A DNA stretch of 64,000 nucleotides from the NCBI GenBank assembly GCA_017591395.1, contig WEDG01000471.1, positions 124,001-188,000 on the forward strand. The letters run 5' to 3'. Below are positions 1-11,000 of the stretch, in pieces (position 1 is the stretch's first letter; each line of letters opens with the position of its first letter). This DNA is from Schistocephalus solidus (Eukaryota > Platyhelminthes > Cestoda > Diphyllobothriidea > Diphyllobothriidae). The notes beneath the pieces are model-generated. The model was not told the DNA's origin. It was given only the letters and a program-made list of their open reading frames with translations, and did not search any database. The position numbers and the translations under genes are program-made.

Positions 1-2698
1 AAAATTCAGTAAAATACTTATGTGACTATATTTTATTTTACCACAATGATAATGAGGATCTTAAAGCACGCATATTTATGAGAAGCTGCGATATGCCATC
101 AATGTTCTCTGTCTCGGCGTACGCGAAATATGTGCAGACAATTTCTGTCTACAACTAACTATCAAAGAATACGGAAACATGTAATGGAAAGGGCAGAAGA
201 TTGACATTTCATCGCAAAACCTTATTATATATTTGGAAAGTCGGTTGTGCATTTTAATTCTTAGAAAGGGGCCGAAATGTAAGCAAATATGGCGAAAAAC
301 GCACCAATAGAAAGGGATAAGTGATTTTTTATATTTTTAACAGACATTTTATCCAATATTTTCAGAGAAGTTGAAAAACCAGTCGAACATCCCCATTTTT
401 ACCTTGACTTGATTTTCTGGAAATGTTAAATACGCAAACACTCGAAAATAAAATATCTAATTAACGTGTTTTTCAAATAGGTATCTTATTATACGAGTTT
501 ATAAATCAATCTTAAGTTAACTACTTGCCAAATTACGCTGTATGCGCTTATGTTTCGTGGCAGTTTGCATTAGAAAAAGTGTCAAAACTCACAACTTCGG
601 TACCTGCCTTTAAGAAATATCTTATTTTGAAGATTTTGCTAAGAACATACATTTATGGGCAACGGATAGAAAACACAGGAAATCGTAAGCATTCACAACT
701 TTTACCAGGACGATCTGAAAGTCATCGTAATCCAATACCAGAAAAACTTATAACGAGATTTCACAAAAGAAAATGGTAAAATGGTAAGTTTCCAATTAAA
801 CCTGACAATTCGATTGAAATTTGATAGTCACTGACCGACCTCTCAGCAAATGAGCTTAGGAAATGTTCGATTGCTGTGACGTCCCTGTCTGTGCAATCAA
901 GCGAAAATCTGTTTGTCTTCGTCAAGCGCATCCTACAAGCGAAAGTAACAACCACGAATCCTCTTGAAACCATGTTGCAAAATTTACTCAAAATTAAGGC
1001 TATTTGATACCGTTCATAACTTATTTTCCCCGTAATCTGAAAGACTACTTCCATGGAATATACAATAAAAGACCATTTTCAAACATAATTCTACTTGCCT
1101 AGCTTTATTAACTCGTTTTATTTATGAACAGGCATCCAGTACAATTAACATTTAAAGTTTTTGAGCTAACCCAATTTTCCACTTTTCCTAATATGCAATT
1201 TTTCTAAAAAATAGTATTTCTAAGCAATATAAAATAAACATTATGTAATGGATGAGATTGCATGAGATTGGACAGGTAATGTTAGCGCAAAGAAGATTTT
1301 AAAAATTATTTCAACTTTGTTGGCATTCAGTGTTATAAATTTTCACGTGCTTTAGTTTATTCGTAGTTGGACAAATTTGAAAAATGCAATCAATTGTGAG
1401 AAGTTCGCTGCCTTCATTGGCATTTGAATACCATGACAGGAATCCCGAAAAAAAACAGCTTAAAACAAAAAACATCAACCCATAACGTGATCAAACCAGA
1501 GAGCTGGTGGATTCTAGCTTGATTGCTTAGGAAATTCTGCTCGATAGGCGAGCTTACTATGTCAGAAGGTTGCATTCAATACGTTGCAATAATTTGGGTT
1601 TATAACCTGACAAAAAAATTACTAAACTCCTGGCATCTGATGGGACCTCGCAGCCAAATGGATTGAACGTTGCCTTTTACTTGCTTTCGTGGGTTAAAAT
1701 CCCACCGAGTCTTCCGAGATTTTCACAATTGGATCAAGTAAATGTGCTTGAGTGTTGAAGTGGTTTAATGAAAATGGGGATTCTGGACGATTCCATTGCT
1801 TTAAAAACTTTGCTTGAACTTATTTTGCTTGAAACTGATTCAGTTTTTGACTAACGTGGGACACATGCTTTGATTTAAACCTTATTCAAGGGCATAAGAA
1901 GTTTTACAAGTCAAGAAAGTCAAAAAAAGCAACGCAATTATGTAGAATATGCCAGTAATTAGACAATCGAGTTATTTACACCCTTTCAAGCAAATGAGGA
2001 TATAGGAAGATATTTGAAAGCAGTATGTATCATCCATTAACCTAATGACAGGTGAGAAGAAGGACAGGCTGAAGAGTAACGGTGTTAAAATTGAGTGGTG
2101 CTTATCACGTAACCAGCGTTATTGTGCTCCAGAGGATAAGCGTATCTTAATCCCTACGTCCTTGCACACCCAATCCTTGCATAACTAGAAGACGATCACT
2201 ATCTCTCGTTATAATCTCATATGCTCCATTCAATTCTTACGAAACTATTGAAATAATTCCAGTTCTCAAATATGTTTGAGCTTACCTCATAACCAGCAAC
2301 ATAAATAGACCTAGTACGAATCTATTAGGAGCAAAGTTTTATTAACCATGTAGGTCCCTCAATGCTCCAATGAGTATCTTCGCCTCTCTAAAACCATCCT
2401 AAGATCCCGTGGTATTAAAGGCATTAAACGTGTGCCTACATCTCAACAACGAGTTTATATAATTGAAGTTAATGGCATAGGGTATCGAGTACAAGATCAT
2501 GTGAAAATACTTGTGATAGAGTGGCGCTTACCGAGCAGATAATTCAGTACCTACAGCATTACTCGAGGGCGCTGTGGTAGAGTCATACAGTTAAAAGTAT
2601 CGAAAACTCGATGATACATTTTACCCGTCAATCATAAAGCACTTTTGTAAAAACTGAAGGTCCTGAAATTTCATTTCCATGGTCATACTACTGTTCGT
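1..2698. other. AT-rich non-coding stretch, nothing recognised
   Basis: AT-rich sequence without a convincing coding region. The open frames at 525-779 (+) and 761-1054 (-) are under 100 codons, have no recognisable motif and no splice context. No microsatellite or repeat boundary was identified. Confidence 0.5.
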
Positions 2699-2950
2699 TG
2701 ATGAACGCTCACCAATAATTACCCGAACTCACTCATCCCGCCCTGCCTTGGCGCTCATTCTCGAACCCTGCCAGCAGTCGCATAGTGACTAGTAGTAGAG
2801 GCAGAATAACAATACCGACAAAGACAAGGGAGACTAATTTAGCCATCATCAGCCAGTCATACCCAACCCCAGGTGGTGCGTCACCTGAGGCTTGAACACG
2901 TGACCTACTGATCAGAAGCCCAGCGCTCTACCCATTGAGCGACGGGCTTG
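2699..2950 (-). mobile_element. tRNA-derived SINE, near full length
   Basis: Read on the minus strand it starts with a tRNA-like head (gccgtcgctcaatgggtaga-type box A, then a degenerate GTTCAA box B). A body follows with CTGGCTGATGATGGCTAAA and AGTCTCCCTTGTCTTTGTCGG. It ends in GAACTCGGGTAATTATTGGTGAGCGTTCATCA. The same body and tail recur at about ten other places in the window on both strands, so this is a dispersed family. The tRNA head means RNA polymerase III transcription and mobilisation by a LINE are expected for the class. The family name is not known to me. Confidence 0.8.
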
Positions 2951-2988
2951 ATATCTTGCTGGTTCAGATCAGAATGAGCGAATTAATT

Positions 2989-3085
2989 GATGAACCCTCA
3001 TCGATTGATAACGGAACTCACTCGTCCAACTCTGCCTTGGTGCTCATTCTCGCACATCACCAATAGCCAAACATTGGCCAGTAGT
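2989..3085 (-). mobile_element. SINE 3' part, broken at a microsatellite
   Basis: This segment matches the 3' tail and part of the body of the SINE at 2699-2950 (gatgaaccctcatcgattga, then gctcattctcgc). It stops where an AGT-rich microsatellite begins. Confidence 0.7.
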
Positions 3086-3177
3086 ATAAGTGTTAGAATA
3101 AGTATTAGTAGTAGCAGTAGTAGAAATAGTAGAAGTAGTATTCGTATAAGTAGTAGTAGTAGTATTAGTAGAAGCAA
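3086..3177. repeat. AGT/AGA-type trinucleotide microsatellite
   Basis: Degenerate trinucleotide run (agtagtagcagtagtagaaa and similar). The intact SINE at 2699-2950 carries a short ctagtagtag at the matching place, so the run probably grew from inside the SINE. The 2987-3247 and 3044-3424 open frames are Ser- or Thr-rich translations of this run. Confidence 0.75.
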
Positions 3178-3240
3178 AAATGGCCATTTCAGTCTCCTTT
3201 GTCTTTGTCGTCATTGTTATTCTGCCTCTATGAACCACGG
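3178..3240 (+). mobile_element. SINE body fragment in inverted orientation
   Basis: The sequence atggccatttcagtctcctt followed by tgtctttgtcg matches the SINE body on the plus strand, opposite to the fragment on the other side of the microsatellite. Together they form a head-to-head broken pair. Confidence 0.65.
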
Positions 3241-3429
3241 TTTCTGATTCTCTGACACTTATACTGAGCTCATTGCGTAAACGTAGAAGAAGTAAAAATA
3301 GCTTCGAATTGTTTATGAGTGTGCGAAATAGCCTCCTGCAGGCGTAGAACCATTGGTCTAGAGCACTCAATATAACAGTACAGTAAGAATTATCCCTTGG
3401 CCCTACGTTCTGCATCCCTCCCAAAAAGT

Positions 3430-4689
3430 TAATAAATTAGAGATGAAAAATCAGACAATCTATGGACCCAACTCCGTAATCAAAATCCCGTTTCACAGAA
3501 AGCATCCAAAAATTGTACAAACTTATAGAGTTCTGAGTAGCAGCACTTAAGGAAGGGGTCGACAATTGGAGATATTTCAGAAAAAAAGCATAAATAAATA
3601 AAAATCAGCTTTGCGATAGCATTGGTGTCCTAAATAAAGAGGAGCTGATATTGGTTTGAACTCTCAGAAAAGACCCTTCGTGAACTGAACTAATAATTTG
3701 CTATGCTTAAACTCGAATGGCAATAGGACGCGTGTTTGCTGAAAAATTTGTGTCAACAAAACCCATGTACGTTACCGCCGAAGCTTTTCAAGCTTGAATA
3801 TAGATTTGGAAAATGTAGCAAGAGAATGGCAGCTGTCTAATAAGTATTCCAAAGTATAAGTGATATCCGGTTAATCGGGCCATTTCGAGTCAAATAAGTT
3901 TAGCTCTTTTAAGCGAATAACCCAATTATCCTAAGTTCATTGAAGGGTCAGGACGCGTTTCAAGGACATGCAGGCAAGAAAATATGATTGCTTGACCCCA
4001 AAGCTGCTACCCTCTCCTCCCTCCTACCAATCCCCCGCCAACCCCACTAAGTGCCTACTGACCTCTAATCAATCCCTTCTTTTCGGTTCCAGCGACTTAT
4101 TCACCATTGAATGTCCTCTGTTAACGATCTAGCACGACCTATCAATTAGCATAAACTAGAAAAGAGCACGGCGGTCAGCAAAACTCCTCCTTGTCTTTCC
4201 AAGCTGTTGTCTCAGCCTTTTTTTTCCTCCCCTGTTCGGCGAAGTCACTAGAATTTCATGTACAACCTTTTTTCTCTACTCGAAAATACGACTTGAACAA
4301 ACGCCTGAGACAATTAACAAGTAACCTATTCAATTGAAATTTTTATGTTGAGGCAGCATGAGATGGCTGCATTGCCTGATTTCAGCCTTCCCTGTGGACA
4401 TTTGAAGCGCAGTTTCCCAGCGATATTGCAGCTTATGTTCTCAAATGGCCAGTTCCGTCGCTTTTTTTTACCGTGGAAGATGGTTGTGCAGTTGAATGGA
4501 AAATTCGAGTTTTATGTCCCGTTCTGTCCTGCAGCTATCCGCTTTACTGCTCTCAAAAGTTGGAAATTACGGCTAGGTCGTTTAAAGTGCCAAACGTTGG
4601 AAGCTTTATAAAAAAACTAATTCGTGAAGAAAGTGCAATTAAACGGTGAGCATTTGTTACTGATTTCCTAAATACAATATAATTTAGAA
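3430..4689. other. Unassigned intergenic stretch
   Basis: There is a pyrimidine-rich patch near 4010-4090 and an 88-codon frame at 4345-4611 that begins soon after an AT-rich segment, but no domain or splice signal supports a gene. Confidence 0.4.
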
Positions 4690-4713
4690 GAAGAATTGGC
4701 ACTACGCTGAACC

Positions 4714-5740
4714 GGTGTTGCAGACGAAGCCAAGGACCTCTTACGACATCAAGTCACCTCTCTGCACATGTCTCACCGAAAAACCCATTCGCTGGTAAAA
4801 GAGGAGAAAAATAACTTAAGGAAGTTAAAAACAGATGACAAATAGTGATTTTACCTGCAGATAAAGGTGGGTCCATGGAAGTCCTTGACAAGGTGGACTA
4901 CCGAAACAAAATCCGAACGCTCCTGGACGATCGGGAGTCCTACAAATTCAGCGACGCCGCCAGTCTACAGTCACTAATGGTGAAGGTAAGCAGAACCTTG
5001 GTTCGATTAAAGAAGTGCAAAGTCATCACCGTCAGAGACTGGTATATATCGAAGCCCACAGAAGCTGCTATGGCACGTTTCAATGGCCTCCCAAAATACA
5101 CAAGCCAGGCGTTCCCCTACGACCAATCGTCTCCCTCCGAGGTACGCCCACATACGGGCTTCCTAACTGGTTATTTCAAAAGCTGAGTTTCCTCATGGCG
5201 GGCCCGCAAACGACAGTTCACTCGGCAGAACAGTTCCTTGACAAAATAAAGGTGTTCAAGATTGAACCGAATAACAGGATGGTGTCTTTTGACGTTACCT
5301 CACTCTTCACGTCCATACCACGGGCCCTTGCGGTCCAAACAGTCCGTGATCTTTTACATCATCATAACGATGAGAAATAGGGTCAGGTCACAGCTCAGGA
5401 TCTCATAGAACTCATGGAGCATTGTCTCAAGAATTTCTTCAACTTTGAAGGGATCACATATGAGCAAATCAGGGGCATCCTGATGGGGTCCTCAATCTTT
5501 GGGCTCATTGCTGAGGTGGTTTTGCAAAAGCTTGAGAGACGGCTGTTCGAAGAGGACGAAACCAAATTTTAGGCATGCTACGTTGATGACAATTTCGCCA
5601 TCATCGATCAGCACAGAATCACCCATTAAAGGAGCGCCTGAACTCAATTTTTCCCGACTTAAAGTTTACGAGGGAAGACGTAGAGGGCAGATTTCCGTTC
5701 TGGGATGTTCTCGTTTGCCGCTAACTGGACGGTAAAGTGG
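4714..5740 (+). pseudogene. PLE1 reverse transcriptase, broken
   Basis: The open pieces lie at 4845-5186 and 5015-5380, in different frames. Visible landmarks are ADKGG near 4858, PPKIHKPGVPLRPIVSLRG near 5085-5140, SFDVTSLFTSIP (motif A, catalytic Asp) near 5285-5320, GILMGSS with GLIAEVVLQKLE near 5470-5535, and YVDD at 5579-5590 (catalytic Asp pair). A stop codon lies just before the YVDD segment, and there are frameshifts near 4844 and 5090. These motifs in this order are diagnostic of Penelope-like RTs. The gene copied element RNA at a nicked target. In this copy it is a relic. Confidence 0.85.
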
Positions 5741-6625
5741 CGACGTCAGCCTATCGAAAACTGACGAACACGTTGCAAATGCTGAGTTACGTCAGCAACC
5801 ACGCACTGCAGCACAAACAAAGTTGTATGCGCACGCTATATCGACGGCAGCACGCAAGCTGCTAAACGGGACGCTGAAGCTTCTCTGGGAACGAAGAGGG
5901 TTGTCAGCCGAAGTCATGGTGGAACATTCCATACATATAAGGGATATCCGAAACCGCAGCTAGATCCCTTGCGTCGCTGGGAATAGGAGTTAACTGCAGG
6001 CCTACCTCAACAATCCGCCAGCACGTGATGTGGCCAAAAGACCCCATTCCTAATAGGGAGAAGTCAGCCGTCGTCTACTGCAGCTGCAGAATACATAACT
6101 ATGTTAGAAATACCAGATGACAGCTACAAACGCTGATGCATGAGCATCAATTGGCGTACGAAGGTTGGACCCAGTTAGAGGTGGCAACCCATCCTGCGTA
6201 GACAGGACGCGTCTTTAAGTTGGACGCCACTGACATTGTGGGCTGATGTGACGATCACACCTCAAGGCAGATAAAGGAAGCCTGGGTGTCTACCGACGGC
6301 TCAGTCAACCGCCGCCTCCCTATCTGGTGTTACGAGCCTACCTGTCATGAAACCGTAACGGCGTGGACCATCCGGGGCCGCAAACTATCTCGGCGGCCAA
6401 CGAGGACGGGGCTAGACCATGCCACAGTGAAACCCCCATTGATACGGCATCACAAGGGGTCAGCAGGCATACCGAAGACCGGGGTGAGCCAAGCCGTAGT
6501 GGGACGCCGCGGCCGACACAAACTGACGCGGCAGGACAGGCAATCGGCGGGGGTGACGAAACTCGCCACATGAGGAGGACACAGCGCACAGCCAGTATCG
6601 TCAGGCCAGGAGCAATGTGAAGAGT
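5741..6625 (+). pseudogene. PLE1 linker and GIY-YIG endonuclease region, broken
   Basis: Downstream of YVDD the sequence continues with TLQMLSYVSNHALQHKQSC and MRTLYRRQ. IKGISETAARSLASLGIGV lies around 5935-5990, WPKDPIPNREKSAVVYC around 6030-6080 and HNYVRNTR around 6095-6120. The last two correspond to the GIY and YIG blocks of the endonuclease. The region ends in NRRLPIWCYEP near 6305. A C-terminal tail with IDTASQGVSRHTEDRGEPS follows in another frame, to a stop codon near 6618. The endonuclease nicks DNA for target-primed reverse transcription. Stops after VRNTR and near 6240 break it. Confidence 0.75.
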
Positions 6626-6899
6626 GGCATATAATGGGAGGTGCGAGCAGGGCTCCCTAGTCTCTGAAGATGGGTAGACGAAACAACTACTCAAAACGTC
6701 AGACAACCCATATACCCCACCCGATGAACGCTTCTTCTTCTTCTTCTGACTTACCACCTTGGAATCGCATTTTCTGTACTTCAATATACTTTGTCCGTAT
6801 AAAGTTAAAACTAAAAAGGTATGATTTCGGACGGAGTTTAAGAGCAGTCTTTCGTGTGAGTTTGCTAACCTGACATGGGACATATCCCACTGCCTTTTT

Positions 6900-7761
6900 A
6901 CGAGGGTCCTTTGGGCTCCTGGAGAAGAATGAGATCCCCAAAATAGATAACTTTGCAGACATGTAGAAGGGCCATATTTTTAGAAACTGCGCTATGTTGC
7001 TAATTGCTACTTCCTGGGGTCAATGACAGTGTCTGGTCATCAGGAAGTTTGCATCCAGCCATTTGCACATTCTTCTTTCGTCTAATTGATATTAGTGGGT
7101 AGTCTATGTGACGTAACTCATGAAACCTAAGTAAGTAAATCTAAGGAGCATTTCGGGGAATTTTTAAAGTTACGATTTCTAATAATTCGTTGATGCGTAC
7201 CTTAAATGTTTCGTTCTCCTACAAATACCTTTCGTGGGTTATTATACTAGGCAAAAATTTGATTTTGGACGGAAATTAACTTCGCCTGAGATTCAAGCCA
7301 AGTTCTATGATGGTAACTATTTGAAACCACATCCGTTTGGCCGTGTATGCACCAATCAAAACCGGAATCATGTACCAAAACATCCTACGCCGGCATTCAA
7401 ATGAAATTTTTCGCACAGCGTGGATCAGATGAAGCAGAACGCGAAAAAGCGTTTTTTTTTAAAAAAAAAATAGCTTTAATTTTCTCGTAGACACTTCAAT
7501 TTTGTTCGTTTTATAGCTTATGTCGGCAAGTATGGTCTTTACTCCAACATCAATTATTTTCATTAAATGTAGCGATATTTTCCAGGCACATACAAGTAAT
7601 CTCACAAATGTCCACCATGAGGTGGTGATTTTAATCCTTTGGGATATAACTAGATACTGCTGTGTGGTCTTCTTTCCTGTAATGCGTAATTCTGAAACTG
7701 AATAGTTAGAGCATTATCGCCTGAGTGGCCTCTGCCTCACATTTGTAATTAGTGAACAAGG
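6900..7761. other. Unassigned intergenic stretch
   Basis: AT-rich, with a T10/A10 run near 7451-7470. No coding or repeat signature was recognised. Confidence 0.4.
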
Positions 7762-7991
7762 CCCGAAAGCGTGCCAAGGTAACAAAAAATAAGAATAACC
7801 ATTATTTGTCCATGAAGGATGCAGTATCAGCTTCTCTAGAGAATAATAATAAATTTAAATAATAAAATAATAATACTCATTATTTTTCCCTGGAGGACGA
7901 AGTATAGGCTTCCATAGACAAGCTGATATTTCGTCCTCCATGGACAAATAATGATTAATATTATTTTTTATTACCTTGGCACGCTTTTGGG
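7762..7991. repeat. Foldback (MITE-like) element with long terminal inverted repeats
   Basis: The left end cccgaaagcgtgccaaggta is the reverse complement, with one mismatch, of the right end taccttggcacgcttttggg. The match extends inward for about 65-70 bases through attatttgtccatg against catggacaaataat. The middle is AT-rich and includes a further direct copy of the inner unit at 7877-7912. There is no coding capacity. This is the architecture of a non-autonomous foldback DNA transposon, but no target-site duplication was established, so the class is inference. Confidence 0.7.
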
Positions 7992-8066
7992 AAGCTGATA
8001 TTTCGTCCTCCATGGACAAATAATGATAATTCGTTCATTATTATTTCTCTATGGAAGTATCAGCCC
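7992..8066. repeat. Extra foldback-unit copies beside the MITE-like element
   Basis: Directly after the element comes another minus-oriented unit (gaagctgatatttcgtcctc then catggacaaataatg, 7991-8026). A degenerate plus-oriented unit follows (cattattatttctctatgga, 8036-8066). The region 7796-8066 thus holds about five copies of one 35-bp unit in both orientations. Confidence 0.65.
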
Positions 8067-11000
8067 ATTGATGGTTCAGACGTTTAAATTCTCCGTCAAA
8101 TTCGCTTTGGGAAGACATGTCGTATGTGGAGAGTCAACCACTTTTTCAAGTGACAGTTGATTAGCGAAATTTTAAATGATCAGTTGCATATTCGTTGTAA
8201 GTCTATATTTTCAGAATTCTATTTTCCATGACATTTATGGTTCATGTTTTGATGCGTGTACACATGCAAGTAAAACAGCCAGCTGCATAAAAATAATTAT
8301 CAGAACATTTATTTGTAAGTTAACGCTTATAGGAGCTATCTTTACTGATTTAAGTGAGCAGGCGTGTTCCGAGAAGCAGTTTCGAACAAGAATTTTAATA
8401 ACCTGACGTTTTTGATACTCTCTTGGATACATCTTCAACGTCATTGGCAGATAAGAGCAATTAACAACTCGGGCGCAGAGGACCAAGCCATCCACGCATC
8501 AATTATGACCCCCGGTGGTGATTGTAAAAGCTGCCAATTGTTGTGCGCATGTGCTCACGTGGTCTGGCCACTACATACAATAAATGTCGTGCATCCTGTG
8601 CCTCTATCACCCTTATCTGGTGATCGCGTGAGAATCTGAAATGGTTGGCCAACAAACTTGTGCTTCCATTGATCACATCTCTTCCTAAAGAGATTTTTTT
8701 GTGGAAAAAAATTGGAGGTATAATTTTGGACAGTAGTTGGGGTAGATAAACGACCAAAGAGCATTCTCTGAGATTTCAAAGAAACTAAATTTCAACGGAC
8801 TCTATCCTCACCATATGATTCACGGTCATTTTATGGAGGAAACGTGAACATAGTGTAAGGAAAATGGTCTGCTTACGGTGAGGTATAGTCATTCTATTTA
8901 AATTTACTTGTGGGCCTTTCGGCATAACCCCTCATTTACTCTTTTTGCCCAGATGTCTAGCTCAGTGAAAACAAACGATATTCCCTCCACCTAGAGTAAA
9001 CGCCTACCTTAAAATTAAAAACAGTAAAAATTACATCTAATGTTCGCTGTAACGTTGCGACTTTCTCAGCGTTCCTTTCAAGATAACACTAAGTTTTTGA
9101 AAACGTTTATGTAAAAACATCACAAATCATTGTTAAAACATTTTTAGCTAGGTTATTTTAGTTCTTCCATGGTTCGTATAGGAGCATTATTTTAATTTTA
9201 AAAATAAAGGTCAAGAATTTGACATGAAATTTCGCGTATTTGGCTTTTACGATTCCCATTACTAACACCATTTTGCACTCGACGTTTTTGTTTTTATTTA
9301 ACCAAAAATTGTTTCGTAAGCATTTATGAATCTTGGGCAATTTAGTTGGGGTAATTTCTGATTGATTTCATATTTAATCATTTAATGATTAAAGATTCTT
9401 TGTGCAATGCCAATTTGAATAGATTTCTGGAGTAGAATGGCCGTAACCTGAAAGGAACACACCTATTATCGCTGAAAAATGGATATTAAAAGGTGTTTAC
9501 ACTTTAACATGATTTTCCTGTGGACATTAGCATCTAACTATGCTGAGCGGTAATTTGTTTCACTTAAAGCGCATCCTCTGGAGTTTAGACGATTGACAAT
9601 TATTCTCTATTGTAAAAAACCTACTCTGTACTGTCTATTTAGTTAAGCACTTTTCATCGGATTCGGTCTTTGTTTCCCCTGTCTATGCTTGTTAAGTGCA
9701 GGATAAGTGATTGCTATTAAGAGGATAAAATGTTTCCGCATGTACTGTACACGAAACATTCGCATTGACATCTAGCTTTTATAGTTTTTTTTTTCCATTT
9801 TGTAGGCTACGCAAGTGGCCTCGAACATTAATATTTTTTTCAGAACTTATATTCTTACACTTTTACCGATCGACATATTCCTCTTAATGACTTGCTGCCA
9901 TTTCGTAAGTGGTTCCACCATTAAATTTATCACATTCCTCGTTTAAGTCCGTTTATCATTGCGCGCTCATTTTTGTTTAGTATTCATATTACTTGCTGCC
10001 TACCCTTCGGAGATTGCTGGTTAAAATTCGTATTTCATGTTAAACAATTGTAAATAAATTACTGTCTTACATTAAGAAACATACAAAATTTACGTTACAT
10101 TCTTCGATTCCATATTTTATTAGCCTTCAGTGACGCATTATTTCCTGTGTTGGTTGCCTTGAGGCCCTCTTACGCCAAAGAACAGACCGGCAATCAGAAC
10201 TCAAGTTAATATTTTAAACGTGTTATACCAACTTTTAGGATCTTTATTAATGTCATTGAAACTTCAAACCACATATCAGAAATTTATCAGGAATCATCTT
10301 CCTGATCGTAATGACACCAAAAGGGTAACATAGCCACTCTTAGCCAATTAAAATTTCAATGCGTAACCGTTATGCTATTTTACAAACTCGATTATATTTA
10401 AGTCGTATAAAACACTTTTAAGATTGAGTTTTCAAATTATATCCGACGAGCTTAAAAGTTCAGAGCAGCATTTAAAATTGAAAACATCACCTTTCTTACT
10501 CACATGCAACGCTATACTTTTGAGACGACTTTGTAGGACCTTAAGATTTTTTTGAAGGTTTCTGCGCTTATATCTAGTTAGCTGTTTTTGAGACTCGAGT
10601 ATACAAAGGTGACACGGATTAAAGGTGTTTCAAACTTTCCGCTATTAAGAAATGTTTTGGCAAGAAGGCAAAATGTGATCCAACTCAGGGAACATAGAAA
10701 GAGGTCAATGTGTAATACGTGACCTTACAAGATGCCAAGGTAACTCTACCTCTATCCATTGTGCTCGTCAGGGTGAGCATTCTGTGCCGGGTTAGCAGGG
10801 TCAAACAGTATTTTGTTGGCGGTAGGAGGACCGGAGTATCGGTTCAGATGCCAACTTTCCAAACGGAGACTACTTTCACGCTGTGGTAGTATCAAAACGC
10901 ATTAAAACGAATCAAAACGCAACTTTTGTGCTGACCTTCGAACCAGGCAACGAATGCTTATCCTAATGTAAACTATGAATACACTTACAATTGGGTTACC

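Larger units (their letters stand above)
4690..6750 (+). mobile_element. Penelope-like element (PLE1), nearly complete, decayed
   Basis: A single plus-strand element can be followed through all three frames. It starts with an N-terminal segment ending ILPADKGGSMEVLDK, then the RT core and YVDD. Next comes the PLE-typical linker TAYRKLTNTLQMLSYVSNHA with YRRQHASC, then IKGISETAARSLASLGIGV, a GIY-YIG-like region and the 3' end. The 3' end carries a gaagatgg motif and a short TTC run at 6731-6746. Several frameshifts and stop codons make it inactive. PLEs are TPRT retroelements whose RT is related to telomerase. Boundaries are approximate because no target-site duplication was identified. Confidence 0.85.

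Noticed and set aside
2987..3424. Ser- and Thr-rich frames on both strands
   Set aside because: Produced by the AGT-type microsatellite and SINE fragments.
6338..6883. 181-codon minus-strand frame
   Set aside because: Antisense of the PLE1 3' region, which is identified on the plus strand.
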